Assembly: GCF_001613125.1 (NCBI RefSeq)
Contig: NZ_BDBT01000022.1
Coordinates: 1-64,000, forward strand
Reading direction: 5' to 3'
Length of the DNA stretch: 64,000 bases
Origin: Nocardia shimofusensis NBRC 100134
Lineage (GTDB): Bacteria > Actinomycetota > Actinomycetes > Mycobacteriales > Mycobacteriaceae
The notes under the pieces are model-generated. The model made no database searches, was not told the origin of the DNA, and worked only from the letters and a program-made list of their open reading frames with translations. Each line of letters starts with the position of its first letter. Within the stretch, counting starts at the first letter, position 1. Both the position numbers and the translations under genes were made by a program. Of the stretch, positions 58,090 to 64,000 are shown in pieces.

Positions 58090-58124
58090 AAGGCCCGCGT
58101 CCCGGAGCACGGGACGCGGGCCTT
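58090..58124. terminator. bidirectional terminator between the hypothetical and FKBP genes
   Basis: A perfect 15-base stem (58090-58104 with 58110-58124) with a 5-base loop lies between two convergent genes. Confidence 0.9.
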
Positions 58125-58139
58125 CGCACGTTGCGCGAG

Positions 58140-58499
58140 TTACCCGGCGCTGACCAGATCGATCACGAAGACCAGGGTCTTGCCCGACAGCGGGTGACCG
58201 CCGCCGGCCGGACCGTAGGCCAGCTCCGGCGGGATGGTCAGCTGACGACGGCCGCCCACCTTCATGCCGGGGATGCCGTCCTGCCAGCCCTGGATCAGGC
58301 CACGCAGCGGGAAGGTGATGGACTCGCCGCGGCTCCACGACGAGTCGAACTCCTCACCGGTCTCGAATTCGACGCCGACGTAGTGGACCTCGACGGTGCC
58401 GCCGGGCACGGCCTCGGCGCCCTCACCCTCGATGATGTCCTTGATGACGAGCTCGGCGGGCGGCGGCCCGGCCTGGAATTCGACAACCGGCTTGGTCAT
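58140..58499 (-). CDS. FKBP-type peptidyl-prolyl cis-trans isomerase
   Basis: A 119-residue single-domain FKBP without signal peptide, so a cytosolic folding helper. Motifs visible are VEVHYVGVEFETGEEFDSSW, ITFPLRGLIQGWQDGIPGMKVGGRRQLTIPPELAYG and LVFVIDLV. The aromatic pocket residues are kept. It begins 62 bases after the citrate synthase stop on the same strand with no terminator between, so cotranscription is likely. Confidence 0.95.
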   Translation of the reverse strand: MTKPVVEFQAGPPPAELVIKDIIEGEGAEAVPGGTVEVHYVGVEFETGEEFDSSWSRGESITFPLRGLIQGWQDGIPGMKVGGRRQLTIPPELAYGPAGGGHPLSGKTLVFVIDLVSAG

Positions 58500-58561
58500 T
58501 CGCTATCCCCTTCGACAGTGAGTGATGGAAATGTGACTGCTGATGTGTGACCGGTGGATCG

Positions 58562-59860
58562 TCAGCGCTCGGTGATCCGGGCGTAGTCGCGGGCAGGATA
58601 GCCCGTGTAGATCTGACGCGGGCGGCCGATCTTCAGCGGCTCGCTGTGCATCTCGCGCCAGTGCGCGATCCAGCCGGGCAGCCGGCCCATCGCGAACAGC
58701 ACGGTGAACATGCGGGTCGGGAAGCCCATCGCCTTGTAGATGACGCCGGTGTAGAAGTCGACGTTCGGGTACAGGCGGCGCTCGACGAAGTAGTCGTCGG
58801 TGAGCGCGGCTTCCTCGAGCGCCTGGGCGATGTCGAACAGCTCGTCGTCGCCGCCCAGCTTGCGCAGGATCGCGTCGGCGTGCTTCTTGGCGATCGCCGC
58901 GCGCGGGTCGTAGTTGCGGTAGACGCGGTGCCCGAAGCCCATGAGCTTCACGCCGTCTTCCTTGTTCTTGACCTTGCGGATGAACTCCTTGACATCGCCG
59001 CCCGCGGCCTTGATGTCGTCGAGCATCTCCAGCACGGCCTGGTTGGCGCCGCCGTGCAGCGGGCCCCACAGGGCGTTGATGCCGCCGGAGACCGAGGTGA
59101 ACAGGTTGGCGTCGGAGGAGCCGACCAGGCGCACGGTGGAGGTCGAGCAGTTCTGCTCGTGATCGGCGTGCAGGATCAGCAGCATGTCCAGCGCGGCGGC
59201 GATCTCGGGGTCGACCTCGTAGGGCTCGGCCGGGAAGCCGAAGGTCATCCGCAGGAAGTTCTCGACCAGGCTCAGCGAGTTGTCCGGGTAGAGGAAAGGC
59301 TGGCCGACCGACTTCTTGTAGGAGTAGGCCGCGATGGTGGGCAGCTTGGCCAGCAGGCGGATGGTGGACAGCTCGACCTGCTCGGGGTCGCGCGGGTCCA
59401 GCGAGTCCTGGTAGTAGGCCGACAGCGCGTTGACCGCCGACGACAGCACCGGCATCGGGTGCGCGTTGCGCGGGAAGCCGTCGAAGAACCGCTTGAGATC
59501 CTCGTGCAGCAGGGTGTGGCGGCGGATGCGGTCGGTGAACTCGTCGAGCTGCGCCTGGGTGGGTAGCTCGCCGTAGATCAGCAGGTAGCTGACCTCGATG
59601 AAGGTCGAGGAGTCCGCCAGCTGCTCGATCGGGTAGCCGCGGTAGCGCAGGATGCCCGCTTCGCCGTCGATGTAGGTGATCGCCGACTTGGTGGGCGCGG
59701 TGTTCATGAAGCCCGGGTCGTAGGTGACGTATCCGGTGCTGGCCAGCATCTTGCCCAGGTCGACACCGTGGTTGCCTTCGGTGGCCTCGGTGATCGTCAT
59801 GGCGTATTCGCCGCCGGGGTAGCTCAATACCGGCTTGGCGTCGTTGTGGTTCTCGGGCAC
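58562..59860 (-). CDS. gltA2: citrate synthase (GltA2 type)
   Basis: A 432-residue hexameric-type citrate synthase condensing acetyl-CoA with oxaloacetate, the entry to the TCA cycle. Visible are GILRYRGYPIEQLA, LILHADHEQNCSTSTVR with a catalytic His, ALWGPLHGGANQAVLEML, MGFGHRVYRNYDPRA and FYTGVIYKAMGFP with the catalytic Asp just before. It starts with GTG at 59860; GAGAGGG lies upstream. About 570 bases of untranslated DNA with a pair of direct repeats precede it. Confidence 0.96.
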   Translation of the reverse strand: MPENHNDAKPVLSYPGGEYAMTITEATEGNHGVDLGKMLASTGYVTYDPGFMNTAPTKSAITYIDGEAGILRYRGYPIEQLADSSTFIEVSYLLIYGELPTQAQLDEFTDRIRRHTLLHEDLKRFFDGFPRNAHPMPVLSSAVNALSAYYQDSLDPRDPEQVELSTIRLLAKLPTIAAYSYKKSVGQPFLYPDNSLSLVENFLRMTFGFPAEPYEVDPEIAAALDMLLILHADHEQNCSTSTVRLVGSSDANLFTSVSGGINALWGPLHGGANQAVLEMLDDIKAAGGDVKEFIRKVKNKEDGVKLMGFGHRVYRNYDPRAAIAKKHADAILRKLGGDDELFDIAQALEEAALTDDYFVERRLYPNVDFYTGVIYKAMGFPTRMFTVLFAMGRLPGWIAHWREMHSEPLKIGRPRQIYTGYPARDYARITER

Positions 59861-60431
59861 GGAAGGATCCCTCTCAGGCTAGGACCGTCGGCATCGGAGT
59901 GCGGTCGGCACGGCGGTGCGATCACTTAGACGCTAGTCGCTGACGCGAGTTCCTTCGGCACGAGGGTGCGCTGTGCGGGTTGCCCGCCCGCCTCGCCGTC
60001 GCGGCGCGTTCGAGACTTCCCGTCGGTGGGCCGGAGAGGGAGGGGAGCGGCGCCGGGCGGTATCGCCGGGGCCGGCCCGCTGCGCCGACTTCCCTGGCGA
60101 ACATACCCGTTCCGCTCACAATCGGCACGGTCGCCGGGTGAGTACCGGCCGGTAACCCGATTTCCCTGGTGACAGGCCATCGTCGCAGTGGTGGACCGGT
60201 GCGCGAGCGCCGCCGGGTGGGGTCGTGCGAAACCCGCTGCCGCGCTGTGCCCGGCGCACCCGCCGGGGTGTCGGGCGGTGTCGGGCGCCTGGCGGAATCG
60301 GGCGCTCGCCCGACGTTCGCCACCGAGCCTGCGTGCGGTTCGCCGGGCCGCCGGAAGCGTGCCCGCCCGCGCGACCCGCGGCGGTACCCGGGGCTCGGGT
60401 GGGAAAAACCGTGGGAAATATCACGAGCGGT
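59861..60431. other. non-coding stretch upstream of gltA2 with two direct repeats
   Basis: No gene is supported here. The open frames are antisense shadows with poor codon pattern. The stretch lies between the pdxH stop and the gltA2 start, both on the minus strand. It therefore should hold the gltA2 promoter and a long leader. Its only clear structure is a pair of 16-base repeats (60085-60100 and 60157-60172). Confidence 0.6.
60085..60172. repeat. pair of direct repeats in the gltA2 upstream region
   Basis: CCGACTTCCCTGGCGA (60085-60100) and CCGATTTCCCTGGTGA (60157-60172) agree at 14 of 16 positions and lie 72 bases apart, start to start. They may be two sites for one regulator. Confidence 0.55.
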
Positions 60432-61199
60432 TCAGGGCTGGAGCCGCTCGGCCCGCATGCCGCCGGGCTCGATGCGCACGCGGACCCGGTTGTGCAGCCT
60501 GCCCTGGCGGCCCTGCCAGAACTCCACCTCGTCGGGGCGCATCAGGAATCCGCCCCAGTGCGGAGGCACCGGGATCTCTTCCACCCCCGCGAATCGCTCG
60601 GTGATCTCGGTCAGCGCCCGGTCCAGGTCGGCGCGCGATCCGATCGGCTGCGACTGCTGGGAGGCCCAGGCGCCGAGCTGGGAGTCGCGCGGCCGCGAGC
60701 GCCAGTACACCAGCGTCTGCTCGGCACTCACCCGCTCCACCGGCCCGCGCAGGTGCACCTGTCTGCCCAGGGCGGCCCAGACGAAGGTGATCGCCGCGTA
60801 GGGCACCTCGCGCAGTTGCCTTCCCTTGGCGCTGTCGTAATTCGTGTAGAAGGTCACACCTTCCGGCGAGAGGCCTTTACACAGCACGGTTCGCGAGGTC
60901 GGCCTCGGCACCCCGTCGACCATCGCGACGGTGGCCAGCACCATCGCGTTGGGCTCCGCGACGCCCACCGCGGTCGCCTGCTCGATCCAATTGCGCAGCA
61001 ACGGCTCCCAGCCGCCGGCCAACCAGGTCTCGTCGAGATCGACATCCTCGCCGGAGCCGAACGGCACCCCGGCGTAGTCCACGCGCATGGCGGCCAGGTC
61101 GGCCGCCACCTGTCGCAGGGTCGCCTCCAGATTCGTCGGCTGGGTGGCCCCGTCGCCGGGCCGGTCGCCGTGAGGCGGGGAATTGTGCAGGTCAGCCAT
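60432..61199 (-). CDS. pdxH: pyridoxamine 5'-phosphate oxidase
   Basis: A 255-residue FMN enzyme that oxidises pyridoxamine or pyridoxine phosphate to PLP. Visible are AMVLATVAMVDGVPRPTSRTVLCKG, GVTFYTNYDSAKGRQL, VWAALGRQVHLRGPVERV, SRPRDSQLGAWASQQSQPI, VPPHWGGFLMRPDEVEFWQGR and the C-terminal LHNRVRV. TAACGT lies seven bases before the ATG at 61199 on the minus strand, suggesting a leaderless start. The N-terminal 40 residues are variable. Confidence 0.95.
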   Translation of the reverse strand: MADLHNSPPHGDRPGDGATQPTNLEATLRQVAADLAAMRVDYAGVPFGSGEDVDLDETWLAGGWEPLLRNWIEQATAVGVAEPNAMVLATVAMVDGVPRPTSRTVLCKGLSPEGVTFYTNYDSAKGRQLREVPYAAITFVWAALGRQVHLRGPVERVSAEQTLVYWRSRPRDSQLGAWASQQSQPIGSRADLDRALTEITERFAGVEEIPVPPHWGGFLMRPDEVEFWQGRQGRLHNRVRVRIEPGGMRAERLQP

Positions 61200-61206
61200 G
61201 GGGCTG

Positions 61207-61212
61207 ACGTTA
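61207..61212 (-). promoter_or_regulatory. -10 element TAACGT, leaderless start of pdxH
   Basis: TAACGT on the minus strand ends seven bases before the pdxH ATG. It lies in the 135-base gap divergent from citA. Confidence 0.45.
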
Positions 61213-61334
61213 CTCCGCGGTAGCAGGGGGATAAGGTGCTGGTGATCGGCATGGGCTCGGCGAAGCACCCACCTCGGCGAGACCTCATGCGCCCTCGCAG
61301 TACATGCGACCTGAAGTGCAAGGAGAGTCACACC

Positions 61335-62483
61335 ATGACTACCAGCCCCGCGGTATCCGGTGGAAACGCCACCGTTCCCGATGATTTCGTCAGTGGTCTC
61401 GAAGGCGTGGTGGCCTTCACGACCGATATCGCCGAGCCCGACAAGGACGGCGGCGCGCTGCGCTACCGGGGCGTCGACATCGAGGATCTGGTCGGCAGCC
61501 GGGTGACCTTCGGCGATGTGTGGGCACTGCTGGTCGACGGTGAGTTCGGGCACGGCCTGCCGCCCGCCGAACCCTTCCCGCTGCCCGTGCACACCGGCGA
61601 CGTGCGCGTCGACGTGCAGGCCGGCCTGGCCATGCTGGCGCCGATCTGGGGATACCAGCCCCTGCTGGACATCGACGACGCCACCGCCAGGGAGAACCTG
61701 GCGCGCGCCTCGGTGATGGCGCTGTCGTATGTGGCACAGTCCGCGCGCGGCATCTACCAGCCCGCCGTGCCGCAGAAGACCATCGACGAGTGCACGACGG
61801 TCACCGAGCGCTTCATGACCCGCTGGAAGGGCGACCCGGACCCGCGCCACACCGAGGCCATCGACGCCTACTGGGTCTCCGCGGCCGAGCACGGCATGAA
61901 CGCCTCCACCTTCACCGCCCGGGTGATCGCCTCCACCGGCGCCGACGTGGCCGCCGCGCTGTCCGGCGCGATCGGCGCGATGTCGGGTCCGCTGCACGGC
62001 GGCGCCCCGGCCCGCGTGCTGCCGATGATCAAAGAGGTCGAGAAGAGCGGCGATGCCCGCGCGCTGGTCAAGGGCATCCTCGACCGCAAGGAGAAGCTGA
62101 TGGGCTTCGGTCACCGGGTCTACCGGGCCGAGGATCCCCGCGCCCGCGTGCTGCGCGCCACCGCCGAGCGGCTGGCCGCCCCGCGCTTCGAGGTCGCCGC
62201 CGCGCTCGAGCAGGCGGCGCTGGCCGAGCTGCGTGAGCGCCGCCCGGACCGCGCCATCGAGACCAATGTCGAGTTCTGGGCGGCGGTCATCCTCGACTTC
62301 GCCGAGGTGCCCGCGCACATGATGCCCGCCATGTTCACCTGTGGCCGGACCGCGGGCTGGTGCGCGCACATCCTGGAGCAGAAGCGCCTGGGCAAGCTGG
62401 TCCGCCCGGCCGCCATCTACACCGGGCCCGGGCCGCGCAAGCCCGAAGAGGTCGCGGGCTGGTCGAGCGTCGGACACGCCTGA
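61335..62483 (+). CDS. citA: second citrate synthase (CitA type)
   Basis: A 382-residue citrate synthase of the short type like M. tuberculosis CitA (Rv0889c). It may work on acetyl-CoA or propionyl-CoA (methylcitrate). Visible are GGALRYRGVDIEDLVG, GAMSGPLHGGAPARVLPM with a catalytic His, LMGFGHRVYRAEDPRARVL and IETNVEFWAAVILDFAEVP. The second catalytic region lacks the HADHEQN block seen in GltA2 and reads SAAEHGMNASTF instead. AAGGAGAG precedes the ATG at 61335. The stop codon lies in the stem of a shared terminator. Confidence 0.93.
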   Translation: MTTSPAVSGGNATVPDDFVSGLEGVVAFTTDIAEPDKDGGALRYRGVDIEDLVGSRVTFGDVWALLVDGEFGHGLPPAEPFPLPVHTGDVRVDVQAGLAMLAPIWGYQPLLDIDDATARENLARASVMALSYVAQSARGIYQPAVPQKTIDECTTVTERFMTRWKGDPDPRHTEAIDAYWVSAAEHGMNASTFTARVIASTGADVAAALSGAIGAMSGPLHGGAPARVLPMIKEVEKSGDARALVKGILDRKEKLMGFGHRVYRAEDPRARVLRATAERLAAPRFEVAAALEQAALAELRERRPDRAIETNVEFWAAVILDFAEVPAHMMPAMFTCGRTAGWCAHILEQKRLGKLVRPAAIYTGPGPRKPEEVAGWSSVGHA

Positions 62484-62507
62484 GCCGGGGCCCTCGCGCC
62501 CGGCTCA
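62481..62507. terminator. bidirectional hairpin containing both convergent stop codons
   Basis: TGAGCCGGG at 62481-62489 pairs perfectly with CCCGGCTCA at 62499-62507. The left arm begins with the citA stop TGA, and the right arm ends with the stop of the minus-strand lipoprotein gene. Confidence 0.75.
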
Positions 62508-63668
62508 CTCCTGGACGATCTCGACCGGATCGGTCAACGCCAAGGCGATGGCGGACTGCTGGGCGCCACTGCGCAGCGGCAGTGCCGCCATCGCCTTGCC
62601 CGTCTGCGCCTCGAGAGTGGTGACGATGGTCTGCAGCTGATCGACGCCTCCGGTGAGGCGGCTCATGGCGTCGATCAGCTGGGCTCCGCCCTCGTCGGCC
62701 AGTCGTGGCAGGCCCGCGGCCAGCTCCGCGGCCTCGCTCAGCTGGGTGCTCGCACCGGTCAGCCGCTGGGCCACGGTGCGGAGCAGGGTGCCCAGGTCGG
62801 TGTCCGAGTCGACCGTGTCCCCGACGAGGGCGCCCAGCTCGGTCAATGGTGCCCCGGCCTGCCCGGTGAGGGCGCGCAGTCCTTCGAGTGTGCCGATGAT
62901 GTCGGCGACGGCCGGGTCACCGGCGAACGGCAGCGCGCGCAGCAGCGGCAGGATCTGGTCGAGTCCCGCGCCGACGGTCTGGGAGCTCTGCGCTACCTGG
63001 GCGAGGGTGATGCCCGTCGAATCCAGTGCGACGGCGAGCGTCTCGGCCTGCGTGGTCGCCCCCGTGACCGCGGCATCGAGCGTCTCGATGGCCGAGGTCA
63101 GCCGGCTCGCCCCGGATTTCGCGAAGTCGAGGAAGTCGATCATCTGCCGCGCGCCCGCGCTGAACTGCTCCGCGCCGTCGGCGGCCGTGTTCACCCCGAC
63201 CCCGAGCAGCTGTGCGGTGAGCTGCACACCGGTCAGCTGGGTGCGCGCCTGGGCGACAGCGGCGAGGGCGGCGTCCACGCCGGTCGCGCCGATTCGCTTC
63301 GTGAGCAGCGTCGTAGCGCCGTCCACCAGTGCCCGGTCGGCGTCGGCGTCGTCGGCGATCACGGACACTTCGGCGCGTCGGGGAGCGGGGCCGGCCAGTG
63401 AGCCGAGGGCGGTCGTCAGATCGGCGGGCAGGGTGATGACGGCGGCGTAGTCGCCGTCGCTCGCCTCTTGCGCCGTGACGAATCGCCAGTCGTATCCGCC
63501 GCTGTCGCGACGCAGCGAGTCGGCGACCCGCGCGCCCGTCGGTCCGGTGTCGGTGTCGACCAGAGCGATTCCGGTCGGGGGCCGGTCGGCCGTCGTACAC
63601 GCGCCGAGGGTGCCCACGACGAGGAGGCCGGCAACCAGAATCGCCCATCGGGCTCGAATTCGTCTCAC
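62505..63668 (-). CDS. YhgE/Pip-like lipoprotein
   Basis: A 387-residue exported protein. The lipobox VVGTLGAC puts Cys24 as the lipid anchor. The body resembles the extracellular part of YhgE/Pip proteins. It begins with IALVDTDTGPTGARVADSL and DYAAVITLPADLTTAL-type sequence. A long helical region of about 200 residues with spaced polar residues (LTSAIETLDAAVTGATTQAETLAVALDS in part) follows. The membrane segments of YhgE are missing, so this is a secreted counterpart. The function is unknown. The start is GTG at 63668. Confidence 0.75.
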   Translation of the reverse strand: MRRIRARWAILVAGLLVVGTLGACTTADRPPTGIALVDTDTGPTGARVADSLRRDSGGYDWRFVTAQEASDGDYAAVITLPADLTTALGSLAGPAPRRAEVSVIADDADADRALVDGATTLLTKRIGATGVDAALAAVAQARTQLTGVQLTAQLLGVGVNTAADGAEQFSAGARQMIDFLDFAKSGASRLTSAIETLDAAVTGATTQAETLAVALDSTGITLAQVAQSSQTVGAGLDQILPLLRALPFAGDPAVADIIGTLEGLRALTGQAGAPLTELGALVGDTVDSDTDLGTLLRTVAQRLTGASTQLSEAAELAAGLPRLADEGGAQLIDAMSRLTGGVDQLQTIVTTLEAQTGKAMAALPLRSGAQQSAIALALTDPVEIVQE

Positions 63669-63775
63669 GGGCCGGACTTTAGGGCGCGATATCGGGCCGG
63701 TTTCGCAGAAAGCTCTGAGAGTTCGGTAAGGCTCTCCGGATTCGTGCGGGCGTGCGGATTCGCTGTGCGAAACGC

Positions 63776-64000
63776 TCAGTGCGAACGCCGTTCGGGCGGA
63801 TTCACTTGTGCGAAACCGGAATTGCCGGGCCGTTGCGGCAATTCGAGCACCAGTCGCGCGCCGCCCAGCGGACTGTCGGTGAAATAGGCCCGTCCGCCGT
63901 GTAATTGAGCCTGCTGTGCGACCAGTGCGAGCCCCAATCCGGAGCCGCCTTTGCCGGCATGACGGCCGCGCCGGAAACGCTCGAACACCGATTCCCGTTC
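63776..64000 (-). CDS. prrB: sensor histidine kinase, 3' end only (PrrB-like)
   Basis: Only the last 74 residues lie in the window; the gene runs past 64000. They hold the end of the HATPase domain: ESVFERFRRGRHAGKGG, the G2 box GSGLGLALVAQQAQLHGG, and TDSPLGGARLVLELPQ. The sequence is very like the C-terminus of PrrB (Rv0902c), the kinase of the PrrA-PrrB two-component system. The position, a few genes after gltA2 and citA, agrees with M. tuberculosis. The DNA-binding partner gene should lie just outside the window. Confidence 0.85.
   Translation of the reverse strand, partial: ERESVFERFRRGRHAGKGGSGLGLALVAQQAQLHGGRAYFTDSPLGGARLVLELPQRPGNSGFAQVNPPERRSH

Noticed and set aside
59922..60424. 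Short minus-strand frames between pdxH and gltA2
   Set aside because: They lack ribosome sites and have Arg- and Pro-rich shadow composition; the stretch is better read as a control region.

Overview
The window is high-GC DNA (third codon positions almost always G or C) from a mycolic-acid actinomycete, most likely a Nocardia or a close relative. The evidence is a salicylate synthase and salicyl-AMP ligase of the nocobactin/mycobactin type with IdeR-like iron boxes, a resuscitation-promoting factor, SepH, polyprenol-phosphate mannose synthase, a PrrB-type kinase, a bacterial XPB helicase, and a gene order from about 30 to 64 kb that recalls the Mycobacterium tuberculosis Rv0861c-Rv0903c interval. 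The genus is inferred from gene content, not from a marker search.

Layout. 1-2.3 kb: four tRNA genes (Lys on the minus strand; Glu, Asp, Phe on the plus strand) around a gamma-butyrolactone-receptor-like TetR regulator that has about 870 bases of non-coding DNA upstream. 2.5-7.2 kb: lipid genes (Ppm1, and PlsB2-PlsC coupled by a 4-base overlap). 7.3-10.5 kb: convergent salicylate synthase and salicyl-AMP ligase, each behind an IdeR-like box. 10.5-17.6 kb: an SDR, an AhpD-like protein, a class I DAHP synthase preceded by a short reading frame rich in aromatic codons (probable attenuator), a secreted beta-propeller, a methyltransferase, DapC and a DHFR-like protein.

17.6-29.3 kb: a compact and apparently uncharacterised biosynthetic cluster. 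A two-module NRPS (C-A-T-C-A-T-TE; the first A domain reads as serine) is followed by an FAD monooxygenase and a PapA-like acyltransferase with coupled starts. Divergent from it lie an SDR and an alpha/beta hydrolase that have both lost canonical catalytic residues. The cluster sits between dapC and the XPB helicase, which are close together in M. tuberculosis.

29.5-64 kb: mostly conserved chromosomal genes. These are a LysE exporter, XPB and its neighbour, an M1 peptidase, lipoproteins, RpfA (with a probable c-di-AMP riboswitch and a CRP-like site), CspB, an MFS protein, glutaminyl cyclase, a DUF3027 protein with a six-residue repeat tract, a sacsin-like ATPase with no canonical start codon, a TetR regulator divergent from a secreted ceramidase, MarR, a SpoU methylase, SepH, SerC, an FKBP, two citrate synthases flanking PdxH, a YhgE-like lipoprotein, and the 3' end of a PrrB-type kinase gene running off the window.

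Many genes seem to start without a leader: a -10-like hexamer lies 6-8 bases before the start codon. One example is a 17-base divergent intergenic region with overlapping -10 elements. No CRISPR array, insertion sequence, integrase or phage gene was found.
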